Shown: positions 37,207 to 47,590 of the stretch, one piece after another
How the letters are laid out: every line of letters begins with the position of its first letter
Numbering within the stretch: the stretch's first letter is position 1
Origin: Sulfurovum xiamenensis
GTDB lineage: Bacteria; Campylobacterota; Campylobacteria; Campylobacterales; Sulfurovaceae
DNA length: 64,000 nt
NCBI RefSeq assembly: GCF_030347995.1
Contig: NZ_JAQIBC010000002.1
Location: 336,800 to 400,799 of the forward strand
Reading direction: 5' to 3'
Program-made: the position numbers and the translations under genes
The notes under the pieces: generated by a model
Seen by the model: the letters and a program-made list of their open reading frames with translations, nothing else
Told to the model about the DNA's origin: nothing
Databases searched by the model: none

Positions 37207-38471
37207 ATATGCATCATACCAAAAGTGATCACCATCACCCCTATACTCAATAGATAAAAAAGGGCCATAATCATGCCTACTTTTTTTCCTCCCAAAGCAA
37301 AAACAATACCCAGTTTTACGATAGAGTTTACAACCGTTGCAATCATGATCCCGTACATGGCTGTAAGTTCGGATATCTTCACTGTTGCAATCTGGGATAA
37401 AGAGAGTGTAATGGCATCTACATCCGTTAATCCCGATAAAAAGGAGATGATATAGACACCTGAATCTCCAAATTCTGACTGAAAGATATAGATCGAACCG
37501 AAAATAATTCCAAACAGCAAACCTAACTTCAGTGCCTGTGAGAGTTCAAGAGGATTGGTGGTCACAGCTATATGTTCTACTTTATAGACCTTTTCATGTT
37601 TATAAAGATACGAAACAAATACCAATCCCACTATGGTGCCTGAAATATAGGGGAGTGCCAGTGACTTAGCGAGATCAGAATTGAAAACGGCAGTTTCAGC
37701 AAGTACCCTTAGATACATAATCGTTGAAGCAATGGCCATCCCACCGGCAAAGTTTTTCAGATATGTTTTCTCCAATGCATAGAGTTTTGAAAGGCTGATG
37801 GAGACAGCGGTTGACGATACAAGACCTCCAAATATACCCGTCATATATACCCCTCTTTTATTTCCAAGTATCTTAATGGCTATGTAACCGATAAAAGAGA
37901 TACCGGCTATCAGAACGACCATCAGCCATGTTTTATAGGGGTTGAACACACCAAAAGGATCGACCATTTCATTGGGGAGCAGAGGCAGGACAACAAAGGT
38001 CATGACCAAAAAGAGCGTGGCGGATTTGATATCGGTCTGTGTGATCTCCTGTTCTACCTTAGCAAGTGTACTTTTGATCTCCAGTATCAGCAACATGATC
38101 ACCGCTATGAATACAGCATAATCTTCCAATGAGAGATACATCATCATCCCCAGAATATACGTCACAAATGCAGCGATCTCAGTCGTTGTACCATGTGAAT
38201 CACTCTTAACTGTTTTATAGACATAGGTAGCTAAGATCAATGATCCAAATAAAAAAAGTGATACATGCAGAAAATATGGTATAAATGTCTGCATCCATGC
38301 ACTCAAATACCCTAAAAGAGCGATCAGTGTAAATGTTCTTGTACCTGCAGATCTAATATGTTCTTTACTATGTTCACGCATTTCACGTTGTAAACCTATC
38401 ATAAAGCCTATGATAAGGGTAATAGCAATTTTTCTTATGATATCTATTTCCATTTGGTCCACCTGATCCAT
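37203..38471 (-). CDS. MgtC/SapB family membrane protein with DUF4010 domain
   Basis: A 422-residue protein with about 12 TM segments. The N-terminal third is the MgtC-like domain (LIIGFMIGLQREMREHSKEH and AGTRTFTLIALLGYLSA), and the rest is DUF4010 (GGLVSSTAVSISLSKL, FLSGLTDVDAITLSLSQ). The family is linked to magnesium stress and P-type ATPase control. It starts inside the 3' end of the second ATPase gene (28-base overlap), which supports a functional link. Confidence 0.85.
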   Translation of the reverse strand: MDQVDQMEIDIIRKIAITLIIGFMIGLQREMREHSKEHIRSAGTRTFTLIALLGYLSAWMQTFIPYFLHVSLFLFGSLILATYVYKTVKSDSHGTTTEIAAFVTYILGMMMYLSLEDYAVFIAVIMLLILEIKSTLAKVEQEITQTDIKSATLFLVMTFVVLPLLPNEMVDPFGVFNPYKTWLMVVLIAGISFIGYIAIKILGNKRGVYMTGIFGGLVSSTAVSISLSKLYALEKTYLKNFAGGMAIASTIMYLRVLAETAVFNSDLAKSLALPYISGTIVGLVFVSYLYKHEKVYKVEHIAVTTNPLELSQALKLGLLFGIIFGSIYIFQSEFGDSGVYIISFLSGLTDVDAITLSLSQIATVKISELTAMYGIMIATVVNSIVKLGIVFALGGKKVGMIMALFYLLSIGVMVITFGMMHI

Positions 38472-41137
38472 TTATAAAGCTCTGTCAAAATAAATATTGG
38501 TAATGAGACTAACACTATAATACCCCAATCTTCCCAACTCATAGCAGTCGTATGCAATGCACTTTGTAAAAACGGCACATAGACGGCACATGCCTGCAGT
38601 CCCAAAGTGAGTGCGATAGCCAATAGAAGCCACTTGTTGGTGAAAAAACCTATGACATTGATAGGCTCACGTAGTGAACGAAAATTCAGCACGATCATCT
38701 TCTCAAGAATAATGATCCCCGTAAATGCTATGGTCTGTGCAAGCACCATGCCATTTTGAGGATCTTTTGCAAGATAGTAATGAAAAAGCCAAAGCGTTAC
38801 CAATCCTACATAAGTCCCTAACACAGCAATCATAATAGTGCCACCACGGTCAAGGATAGGTTCATCTACCTCTCTTGGCGGTCGCTTCATAATACCTTTT
38901 TCTGCCGGTTCCACACCCAGAGCAATCGCTGTCATACCATCGGTGATAAGATTCATCCACAATATCTGTACAGGGATAAGGACCAGTGGTCCGCCCAATA
39001 AAATATTTAAAAAGATGACGATGACCTCACCACTGTTGGATGCCATAAGGTACTGCACGAATTTTTTAATATTATCATACTCCCGTCGTCCCTCTTTTAC
39101 TGCATTAATAATAGATGCAAAGTTATCATCCACTAATACAATATCAGAAGCGCTTTTAGCGACATCCGTACCTTTTTTCCCCATAGCTATACCAATATCT
39201 GCTTCTTTCAGTGCCGGAGCATCATTCACCCCATCACCAGTCATTGCGACCACTTCATCTCTAGCTTTAAGGGTATTTACAATTCTGAGTTTATCTTCGG
39301 GCCTTGCTCTTGCGAATAATACCTTTTCCTGTAATACCGTACCTAATGTATCATTATCCATTTGAGAAAGTTCACTTGATGTTATCGCTCTGTCTACTTC
39401 CAGACCGATCGTGTGGGCAATAGAGAGTGCTGTATCCGCATTATCCCCAGTGATCATAATAATATCGATACCAGCTGTTTTAGCCATATGAATAGCTTCA
39501 GGAACTTCTTCATGCGGTGGATCTATGATCCCTACAAAACCAAGTAAAACCAATGAGTTCTCAACACTCTCTTCTAAAAGTGTTGTATCAACAGGAAGTC
39601 TCCTAAAAGCAATGGCAAGTGTTCGTAGTCCATTGGTAGCCATCTTTTTATACGCTGATTCAATCTCTTTTTTATAGGATTCTTCCAAAGGAAGTACCTT
39701 CCCATCTTTGAACACCTGAGTACTTCTTTCAAGGATGACTTCCGGAGCACCTTTGACATAGGCTGTCAAAGTATCTTTTTCATGTACAATAACGCTCATA
39801 CGTTTCCGGCTGGAGTTAAAAGAAAATTCGCTTACTCTAGTATCATTCTCATCATCATAAAGACCTGCTTTGTAGGCGGAAACAACCAAGGATGCTTCTG
39901 TAGGTTCACCGATCACTTCCCAATCTGCATTGTTTTTTTGTACTTTGGCATGATTACATATCAAAGCACTTTTTAACAGCATCATCAAGTCTGTATGGCT
40001 CTTATGATCGATCTTCTCCCCTGCTACTTCAAAATGACCCTTAGGTTCATAGCCACTTCCGGTTACTTCGATCTCTCCGGAGAGAAGCCAGATCTTTTTT
40101 ACAGTCATCTGGTTTTGCGTCAATGTTCCAGTCTTATCTGTACATATCGTGGTTGCTGCACCAAGTGTTTCTGCAGCCTGCAAGCGTCTCAAAAGTGCTT
40201 TTTGCTTTGCCATAGCCTTGATACCAAGTGCCAGTGTGATCGTCACAACTGCAGGAAGTCCTTCAGGTACCACAGCAACAGCCAATGCGACCCCCGTCAG
40301 AAACATCTCAAAAAGATCTTTGCCAAGAAGCCATCCGATCAAAGCAACAAGTATAGAAATAGCTACAGAATAGATCCCCAGTTTTTTACCCAATACAGCA
40401 AGTTTCTTTTGTAGAGGTGTTTTGACTGTATCGACACTCTGCGTCATACGTGCAATTTTTCCAAACTGGGTTTGCATACCAGTCTCAACCACTATCCCCG
40501 TTCCTCTTCCATTCACCACTGCTGTACCCATCCAGGCCATATCAGACTGTTCTGAAAGAGGAGTATCTTTATCTACCGTATCCACTTTTTTAAAGACTGA
40601 GGCGGATTCACCTGTCAGGGAAGACTCATCCACTTTTAGGTTAAAACTTTGAATAAGCCTCAGATCTGCAGGTACCCTGTCACCTATCTCCAATAAGACA
40701 ATATCTCCGGGAACAAGCATTTTGGCATCAATGATCTGCTCTTTGGATGCACGAAGTACCTTGCACTTTGGATGCAACATCTTTCTTAATACTTCAATGG
40801 CATTTTCGGCCTTGAACTCCTGAACAAATCCGAGAATACCGTTAAGTACAATGATTACTAAAATAGTGACAGCATCACCCAATTCACCAATGGCCAAAGA
40901 GATCGCTGCTGCAACTATGAGTATAAGGATAAGTACATTCGTAAACTGACGTAGAAATACTTGATACCAGGGAGATTTTTCTATACGAACAAGTTCATTC
41001 GGTCCATATACTTCAACCCTATGTTTCGCTTCCTCTTCACTTAATCCGGTTTGTATATCACTGTTTAAAGCACTGAGGAGATCATTTATATCTTTTGTCT
41101 GCCATTGAACACTATTTTTCATGGTAAACCTCGTCAC
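38444..41137 (-). CDS. P-type calcium-transporting ATPase
   Basis: An 897-residue type IIA pump. Motifs: LTGES near residue 180, VVPEGLPA in TM4, CTDKTGTLT near 335, TGDGVNDAPA near 610. TM5 (SNSGEVIVIF) and TM6 (NLITDGMTAIALG) keep the N, E, N, T and D residues of the SERCA calcium sites. It probably exports calcium, or manganese. It starts 26 bases inside the antiporter gene and overlaps the MgtC gene, giving a tightly coupled operon. Confidence 0.93.
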   Translation of the reverse strand: MTRFTMKNSVQWQTKDINDLLSALNSDIQTGLSEEEAKHRVEVYGPNELVRIEKSPWYQVFLRQFTNVLILILIVAAAISLAIGELGDAVTILVIIVLNGILGFVQEFKAENAIEVLRKMLHPKCKVLRASKEQIIDAKMLVPGDIVLLEIGDRVPADLRLIQSFNLKVDESSLTGESASVFKKVDTVDKDTPLSEQSDMAWMGTAVVNGRGTGIVVETGMQTQFGKIARMTQSVDTVKTPLQKKLAVLGKKLGIYSVAISILVALIGWLLGKDLFEMFLTGVALAVAVVPEGLPAVVTITLALGIKAMAKQKALLRRLQAAETLGAATTICTDKTGTLTQNQMTVKKIWLLSGEIEVTGSGYEPKGHFEVAGEKIDHKSHTDLMMLLKSALICNHAKVQKNNADWEVIGEPTEASLVVSAYKAGLYDDENDTRVSEFSFNSSRKRMSVIVHEKDTLTAYVKGAPEVILERSTQVFKDGKVLPLEESYKKEIESAYKKMATNGLRTLAIAFRRLPVDTTLLEESVENSLVLLGFVGIIDPPHEEVPEAIHMAKTAGIDIIMITGDNADTALSIAHTIGLEVDRAITSSELSQMDNDTLGTVLQEKVLFARARPEDKLRIVNTLKARDEVVAMTGDGVNDAPALKEADIGIAMGKKGTDVAKSASDIVLVDDNFASIINAVKEGRREYDNIKKFVQYLMASNSGEVIVIFLNILLGGPLVLIPVQILWMNLITDGMTAIALGVEPAEKGIMKRPPREVDEPILDRGGTIMIAVLGTYVGLVTLWLFHYYLAKDPQNGMVLAQTIAFTGIIILEKMIVLNFRSLREPINVIGFFTNKWLLLAIALTLGLQACAVYVPFLQSALHTTAMSWEDWGIIVLVSLPIFILTELYKWIRWTKWK

Positions 41138-42323
41138 CCCAAAAACGTATCAAGAGTGAAAAGATGATGGGTACCGTTATCGCAGTAAAAGAGGATGCAG
41201 CGACCAGTGCCGTAAAGAGTTTTATATCGATGATCGCTGCACTAAAAAGTAACTGTGCAACGATGATCTCTGTTGTCAGTCTAGCATCAAGACCTACTCC
41301 TACTATTATCGCCTCTTTTAGACACATTTTTTTCATTGGTACCATGAGCAAAACACCAAATAGCTTGCCAAATGTACCTGCAAGATAGAGTATGATAGCT
41401 AAAAGCGGCTCCTGCAGGAATCCTTCCATATCAGCATTAAACCCGACCCAAAAGAAGAAGATTACACCAAAAAAACCATAACTTAAGGTCTGTGTTGTTT
41501 TAGCAAGCAATTCACCCTTCTGTTCTTCATGTTCAAAAAGAGGACGCATAATAATCCCTGCAGTAATAGCACCTACAACCATCCCCAGTTCGACATACTC
41601 TCCAAAACCGCCAAAACCAAATAAAATGATCAATGAGAAGATCATCAGAGCACTTAAATTTTTTGGTTCCCACTTTTGCAGAATCCTAGGCATCCATTGA
41701 TATAAAATCCAAGAAAGTAAAATAAATGTCATAATACCGGCAAACAGCCCTAATACCCCTCCATGACTTTGGCCTGTTCTTGCTCCTATCCAGATAGAAA
41801 CGATACCAACTAATATCACTTCAATCACATCATCAAGGACTCCCGCACCGATAATAAACGTACCGATACGTGTTTTGAGCATTTTATACTCATCTAAGAT
41901 AGGCACGATAACGGCTTCAGCCGTTGGCATACGTGTCAAACCTATTACCAATGCGATCGCCCATCCATAATCATATAAAAGCATAGCCATCACACCAAAG
42001 ATAAAAGGAATGATCGTATTGAACAATGTAAGCCATGCTATATCCGAACTTGATTTCTTCATCTCAGTCAAATCTATCTGTAAGCCTATATAGAAAAGTA
42101 GAAAAAGAACACCAAGATCAGAAAGAAAGGAAAAAGTACTTTCAAAATCAGGATTACCGTGGATCAATGTAGAAAAAGAGGTATAACTAAGCGCAATTCC
42201 AACAAATAGTGCGGCAAGTATACTGGGTATACGAAATCTTGAAAGTAAAAAAGCAAGTGCATAAGTGAAAGCAAATACCAAGGCAAAAGTTAAAAGAAGT
42301 TCTCCCAACTCTAATTCATTCAT
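41112..42323 (-). CDS. CPA2-type cation:proton antiporter
   Basis: A 403-residue membrane protein with about 12 TM segments and no C-terminal TrkA domain. The N-terminal SRFRIPSILAALFVGIALS and the central GLTRMPTAEAVIVPILDEY and GAGVLDDVIEVILVG match the CPA2/Na-H exchanger fold, with adjacent aspartates DD as ion-site candidates. First gene of the ion-transport operon. Confidence 0.85.
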   Translation of the reverse strand: MNELELGELLLTFALVFAFTYALAFLLSRFRIPSILAALFVGIALSYTSFSTLIHGNPDFESTFSFLSDLGVLFLLFYIGLQIDLTEMKKSSSDIAWLTLFNTIIPFIFGVMAMLLYDYGWAIALVIGLTRMPTAEAVIVPILDEYKMLKTRIGTFIIGAGVLDDVIEVILVGIVSIWIGARTGQSHGGVLGLFAGIMTFILLSWILYQWMPRILQKWEPKNLSALMIFSLIILFGFGGFGEYVELGMVVGAITAGIIMRPLFEHEEQKGELLAKTTQTLSYGFFGVIFFFWVGFNADMEGFLQEPLLAIILYLAGTFGKLFGVLLMVPMKKMCLKEAIIVGVGLDARLTTEIIVAQLLFSAAIIDIKLFTALVAASSFTAITVPIIFSLLIRFWGDEVYHEK

Positions 42324-42574
42324 ACCTATTCCACCTTTCGAGCAGTTTATTAAATCTTACCATAAAACAAAATAAGTGCAAAATATAATTAAAACAATAA
42401 AATCAAATTGAAGGCTTAAATATTTCATAGAGATATTTTAGGGATACACGCTACAATATAAGAATGACCGATACAAGTCATCTTAGCAAATACTATTTGA
42501 TGCGTTTATATTGTGATCACTTAAAGGCAATATAGTTTATGAACTTTTTGACAGACAACTAAAGGAGTATGATC

Positions 42575-45500
42575 ATGGCAGAGCATTCAACTATGATGGT
42601 TGACGGCAATGAAGCCGTTGCAATGGTAGCCCACAAGATCAATGAGGTCATTGCCATATACCCTATCACCCCCGCCTCTCCTATGGGTGAATTCAGTGAT
42701 ATTTACAGTGCCAAAAAACAGAAGAATATTTTTGGTACGGTGCCTGAAGTGTATGAAATGCAAAGTGAAGGAGGCGCAAGCGGTGCTGTGCACGGTGCCT
42801 TGCAGGCAGGTGCACTGACCACGACCTTTACCGCTTCTCAGGGATTGCTGCTGATGATACCCAATATGTATAAGATCGCAGGAGAGCTCACTTCGACGGT
42901 ATTTCATGTGGCTTCTCGCTCTCTTGCTGCCCAGGCACTCTCCATTTTTGGTGACCATCAGGATGTCATGGGAGTAAGACAGACCGGGTTTGCCCTACTC
43001 GCCTCTGGTTCCGTACAGGAAGCCCATGATTTTGCCCTTATTGCACAGGTAGCAACCCTGCATGGACGCATTCCTTTTTTACATTTTTTTGACGGATTTA
43101 GAACCTCCCATGAAGTGAATCGTATCGAAAAACTCCCTGATGAAGTACTCAAAAGCATGATCAACCTTGATCTGGTCGAAGCACACCATAAACGGGGTCT
43201 GACACCTGACCTCCCTGTACTTCGTGGTACATCCCAAAACCCCGATGTCTATTTTCAAGGGCGTGAAAGTGTCAATAAGTATTATCAGGCACTGCCTAAG
43301 ATCTTGCAGGAGCAGATGGATACCTTTGCCGAATTAACCGGAAGATCCTACCGGCTTTTTGATTATGTCGGTGTTGAAGATGCTGAGAGAGTGATCGTAT
43401 TGATGGGTTCTGGTACCCAGGCAGTAGAAGAGAGTGTACTCTATCTGAATGCGCAAGATGAAAAAGTGGGCATGATAAAGATACGGCTGGCATTGCCTTT
43501 TGCGGTCGAAACATTCATTGATGCACTTCCAAGCTCAGTCAAGTCCATTGCCGTGCTTGACCGTACCAAAGAATCAGGGAGTCTGGGTGAACCACTCTAT
43601 CATGATGTAGTGAGTGCACTGTATGAACATCGTACCGAACTACCTTTTGAGCTGCCAACTATCATCGGGGGACGCTACGGCCTCTCGTCCAAAGAGTTTA
43701 CTCCTGCTATGATACTAGCGATCTACAAGGAACTTTCAAAAGCATCTCCGAAAAATCACTTTACTATCGGTATTGACGATGATGTTACCCATACTTCACT
43801 TGATTATGATCATAATTTCATCTTAAAAAACCCTAATCAGTTTCAGGCCCTCTTTTACGGACTGGGCTCGGATGGTACGGTAGGAGCCAACAAAAATACC
43901 ATCAAGATCATCGGAGAAGAGACAGACTATTATGCCCAGGGGTATTTTGTCTATGACTCCAAAAAATCCGGTTCTATGACCATTTCTCATCTTCGTTTCG
44001 GTCCCGATCCGATACGCTCGAGCTACCTGATACAAGAAGCCGATTTTATCGCCGTACATCAATCTGTATTTCTTGAAAAACTCGATCTGCTGCAGCATGC
44101 TAAACCAGGTGCCGTTTTTCTGCTGAACACCCCGCACAACAAAGAGGAAGTATGGCAGCATCTTCCCCGTGTGACCCTGAAACTTATCATTGATAAAAGG
44201 CTTAAATTTTATGTCATTGATGCCTACAGTGTGGCCAAAGAAAGTAAGATTGGGTCTCGTATCAATACCGTGATGCAGACCTGTTTCTTTGCCATCAGCG
44301 GTATTCTTCCAAGAGAGGAAGCGATTGCCAAGATAAAACACTCGATCCAAAAAAGCTATGGAAAAAAAGGTGATGTCATTGTACAGATGAATTTTGCCGC
44401 CGTGGACAATACACTTGAGAATCTCTATGAAGTCGATATTCCCACACAGGCAGAGAGTACCCAAGAGCTTCAGCCTGTACTCAAAGGGGTACTAAGCCCA
44501 TTCGTTTCTGAAGTGATCGGAAAAATGAGTGCCTACATGGGAGATGAACTTCCAGTATCCAAGATCCCGGCTGACGGGACATGGCCCACAGGGACCACAC
44601 AGTACGAAAAACGGAACATTGCCCATGAAGTGCCTGTATGGGACCCTGATACCTGTATCCAGTGCAACAAATGTGTCTCTGCTTGTCCCCACTCGGTCAT
44701 TCGCTCCAATGTCTTTGATGTCTCCTTTATGGATGAAGCGCCTGAAGGGTTTCTATCAAAACTGGCCAAGGGAAAGAAATTCGGAGAAAATGATCTTTTC
44801 AATATCTCTGTAGCGGTCGAGGACTGTACTGGATGTTCGCTCTGCACTGAAGTGTGCCCAGCAAAGAACAAATCACAAACGAACCTCAAAGCGATCAATA
44901 TGACCCCGCTTCCCGACATTAAAGAAGAGAAGATTGCACAGTGGGATTACTTTACTTCACTCCCAAAGGTTGAGCGTTCCAAACTAGACCATGATGACCT
45001 AAAAGAGTCACAATTCCTTGAACCTCTCTTTGAGTTCAGCGGTGCATGTGCAGGGTGCGGAGAGACCCCGTACATTAAACTTGCTACACAGCTTTTTGGT
45101 GACAGGATGGTCGTTGCCAACGCCACTGGATGCAGTTCCATCTACGGAGGGAATCTTCCTACCACACCATGGAGAAAAAATGATGAAGGACGCGGACCGG
45201 CCTGGTCCAATTCACTCTTTGAAGACAATGCAGAGTTCGGGCTTGGCTTCCGCCTTGCCATCGATAACCACATAGCCCATGCCCGAAGCCTGCTTGAAGG
45301 ACTTCAAGATGGTCTGGACAAAAAACTTGTTGAAGCGATACTGGGTGCTTCTCAGAAGAATGAAACAGAATTCAATGAGCAGAGGGAACGGATTACACTG
45401 CTTAAATCTGCTCTTGCTGAACGTGAAGACAATGAAGCAAAAAAACTACATGAGATCGCAGATTATCTTGTGAAAAAATCTGTTTGGATCATCGGGGGAG

Positions 45501-46141
45501 ACGGCTGGGCCTATGACATCGGCTATGGCGGTCTGGATCATGTGCTTGCCAGCGGGAAAAACGTCAATATTCTGGTACTCGATACCCAGGTCTACTCCAA
45601 CACCGGCGGCCAGCAGTCCAAAGCCACCCTGACGGGTGCTGTGGCCAAGTTCGCTGCAGACGGAAAGGCAGGGGTACCGAAAGATCTTGCTGCCATGGCC
45701 ATCAATTACGAAAATGTCTATGTAGCAAAAGTCTCACTGGGTGCGAACGACAAAGCAACGGTCAAAGCCTTTGTTGAAGCAGAGTGTTATGAAGGTCCTT
45801 CCATCATCATTGCCTACTCGCACTGCATCGCCCACGGGTATGATCTAAAATACGGGTTTGATCAGCAAAAACGTGCTGTTGACAGTGGATTATGGCCGAT
45901 TTTCCGATTTAACCCAGATAAGATCAAAGAAGGGGAAAATCCGATGACACTGGACTACAAAGGTCCTAAAATAGATGTCAAAGATTTTATGTATCGTGAA
46001 ACACGATTTAAAATGGTTGAGAAGATGAATGCTGAATCTGCAGGATCTTACCTGAAAACCGCGGCACATACAGCTCAGACTCTCTACAAAAGATACCAAA
46101 ACCTATATGAACATTATCAACCAATACAAAAGGAGGTCTGA
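42575..46141 (+). CDS. nifJ: Pyruvate:ferredoxin (flavodoxin) oxidoreductase
   Basis: A 1188-residue single-chain enzyme that converts pyruvate and CoA to acetyl-CoA and CO2, reducing ferredoxin; it also runs in reverse for carbon fixation in some Campylobacterota. Domains in order: pyrimidine-binding (YPITPASPMGEF near residue 29), CoA-binding, ferredoxin-like insert with CIQCNKCVSACP and CTGCSLCTEVCP, and the TPP domain with GDGWAYDIGYGG and DTQVYSNTGGQ. ATG 42575 is preferred, seven bases after AGGAG; an ATG at 42569 is too close. It is followed by a DHOD-like gene two bases later, as is common for this fusion. Confidence 0.96.
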   Translation: MAEHSTMMVDGNEAVAMVAHKINEVIAIYPITPASPMGEFSDIYSAKKQKNIFGTVPEVYEMQSEGGASGAVHGALQAGALTTTFTASQGLLLMIPNMYKIAGELTSTVFHVASRSLAAQALSIFGDHQDVMGVRQTGFALLASGSVQEAHDFALIAQVATLHGRIPFLHFFDGFRTSHEVNRIEKLPDEVLKSMINLDLVEAHHKRGLTPDLPVLRGTSQNPDVYFQGRESVNKYYQALPKILQEQMDTFAELTGRSYRLFDYVGVEDAERVIVLMGSGTQAVEESVLYLNAQDEKVGMIKIRLALPFAVETFIDALPSSVKSIAVLDRTKESGSLGEPLYHDVVSALYEHRTELPFELPTIIGGRYGLSSKEFTPAMILAIYKELSKASPKNHFTIGIDDDVTHTSLDYDHNFILKNPNQFQALFYGLGSDGTVGANKNTIKIIGEETDYYAQGYFVYDSKKSGSMTISHLRFGPDPIRSSYLIQEADFIAVHQSVFLEKLDLLQHAKPGAVFLLNTPHNKEEVWQHLPRVTLKLIIDKRLKFYVIDAYSVAKESKIGSRINTVMQTCFFAISGILPREEAIAKIKHSIQKSYGKKGDVIVQMNFAAVDNTLENLYEVDIPTQAESTQELQPVLKGVLSPFVSEVIGKMSAYMGDELPVSKIPADGTWPTGTTQYEKRNIAHEVPVWDPDTCIQCNKCVSACPHSVIRSNVFDVSFMDEAPEGFLSKLAKGKKFGENDLFNISVAVEDCTGCSLCTEVCPAKNKSQTNLKAINMTPLPDIKEEKIAQWDYFTSLPKVERSKLDHDDLKESQFLEPLFEFSGACAGCGETPYIKLATQLFGDRMVVANATGCSSIYGGNLPTTPWRKNDEGRGPAWSNSLFEDNAEFGLGFRLAIDNHIAHARSLLEGLQDGLDKKLVEAILGASQKNETEFNEQRERITLLKSALAEREDNEAKKLHEIADYLVKKSVWIIGGDGWAYDIGYGGLDHVLASGKNVNILVLDTQVYSNTGGQQSKATLTGAVAKFAADGKAGVPKDLAAMAINYENVYVAKVSLGANDKATVKAFVEAECYEGPSIIIAYSHCIAHGYDLKYGFDQQKRAVDSGLWPIFRFNPDKIKEGENPMTLDYKGPKIDVKDFMYRETRFKMVEKMNAESAGSYLKTAAHTAQTLYKRYQNLYEHYQPIQKEV

Positions 46142-46143
46142 CC

Positions 46144-47139
46144 ATGGAACTGACTACTACGCATTTAGGGCTGGAGTTAAAAAATCCTCTTATTGCTAGT
46201 GCTTCGCCGTTAACGGCATCTCTTGATAGCATAAAAAAGCTTGAAGAGAACGGTATCGCCGCTGTCATCATGCATTCCCTCTTCGAAGAAGAGATTAACC
46301 ATGAGATCCATCAGATCGACCATTTTTTGCACATTCACAGTAACGCTAATGCTGAAGCAACTACTTATCTGCCAAATGAAGTGGATTTTGAGAATCTCCA
46401 CTCTGAAAACTATCTTGAAGAGATTAGAAAAACCAAAAAAGCTGTCCAAATTCCGATTATCGCAAGTCTGAACGGTGTTTCTGCAGGAGGATGGGTGAAA
46501 TATGCCAAAAAACTGCAAGAAGCCGGTGCGGATGCTTTAGAACTTAACATCACCTATATTCCTACCTCTATAGATATGGAGGGTCATACCGTAGAACAAA
46601 TGTATGTCGACACCGTAACGCAAGTCAAAGAGCATATATCTATTCCCCTCAATGTCAAAATGAACGCCTATTTTTCCAGCCCTGCAAATATGGCAAAACG
46701 CTTTGTGGAAGCCGGAGCCAACGGTCTGACCATTTTTGACAATCCTGCACGTGTGGATGTGGACCTTGAACTTCTTACTCCATTGCAGCGTGCCAATATC
46801 ACCAGCCCAGCCAATATCAGTGAAACTTTAAGATGGTGTGCGATCCTCTATAACAAGCTTTCCTGCTCAATGTGTGCGGGTACAGGGATACACAGCGGTG
46901 AAGATGTGCTCAAAGCCATCATGAGTGGAGCAGATGCAGTGGCACTGGCTTCCATACTTCTTACCAAAGGAGAAGCCCAGGCAGCTGTGATACTCAATGA
47001 AATCACCCAATGGATGCAGGAATACGAGTATGACTCTATCTCGCAAATGAAAGGAAGTATCTCTCTGACCCATACCGATAACCCGGCTGCGTATGAACGC
47101 AACTCCTATATGTACGCTTTACAGCAGTATCGCCGCTGA
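46144..47139 (+). CDS. Dihydroorotate-dehydrogenase-like flavoprotein
   Basis: A 331-residue FMN barrel protein related to PyrD. Barrel motifs: LKNPLIASASPLTAS near residue 12, IIASLNGVSAGGW near 105, DALELNITYIPT near 130 and the phosphate-site GIHSGEDVLKAIMSGADAVALAS-like region near 250 (visible as SGADAVALAS). The class that follows NifJ lacks proof of dihydroorotate activity and may pass electrons to or from the oxidoreductase. AGGAGG precedes the ATG. It is cotranscribed with nifJ. Confidence 0.85.
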   Translation: MELTTTHLGLELKNPLIASASPLTASLDSIKKLEENGIAAVIMHSLFEEEINHEIHQIDHFLHIHSNANAEATTYLPNEVDFENLHSENYLEEIRKTKKAVQIPIIASLNGVSAGGWVKYAKKLQEAGADALELNITYIPTSIDMEGHTVEQMYVDTVTQVKEHISIPLNVKMNAYFSSPANMAKRFVEAGANGLTIFDNPARVDVDLELLTPLQRANITSPANISETLRWCAILYNKLSCSMCAGTGIHSGEDVLKAIMSGADAVALASILLTKGEAQAAVILNEITQWMQEYEYDSISQMKGSISLTHTDNPAAYERNSYMYALQQYRR

Positions 47140-47168
47140 TGCTACAATAAAGAAATAGAAATAATGCA

Positions 47169-47576
47169 ATGATGGAGTTTATTGATAATCATGAAAATCT
47201 ATTGTTTGGGTTAACGCTAGTGTCGATCATGAGCTTTATCGCCTCGATACTGTTGATTCCTTGGATAGTGACTCAAATACCTGCAGATTATTTTACGCAT
47301 CCAAAACGCCAAAGGTATCTATGCTGTCAAAAACCAAAAATGGTACGCTTTATGTTTATATTCCTTAAAAATATCATTGGAGTGCTGCTCATCATAGGAG
47401 GTATTTTCCTGCTTTTTTTACCCGGTCAGGGAATACTTACCATCCTGATAGGATTGCTTATCATAGATTTTCCCTACAAATACAGATTTGAGATCTGGGT
47501 CATAAAACACCCTTTTGTGCTAAAATCTGTCAATAAATTACGTACGAAAGCAAAAAAGCGCCCTTTAGTGATCTAA
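47169..47576 (+). CDS. PGPGW-motif (TMEM) membrane protein
   Basis: A 135-residue protein with two to three TM segments. The hydrophobic core FLPGQGILTILIGLLIIDFP near residue 88 is a variant of the PGPGW family (PGQGI here). It begins 30 bases after the DHOD-like stop, possibly in the same operon. Function unknown. ATG 47169 is used; ATG 47172 is equally possible. Confidence 0.65.
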   Translation: MMEFIDNHENLLFGLTLVSIMSFIASILLIPWIVTQIPADYFTHPKRQRYLCCQKPKMVRFMFIFLKNIIGVLLIIGGIFLLFLPGQGILTILIGLLIIDFPYKYRFEIWVIKHPFVLKSVNKLRTKAKKRPLVI

Positions 47577-47590
47577 AAATTCACTGTTTT

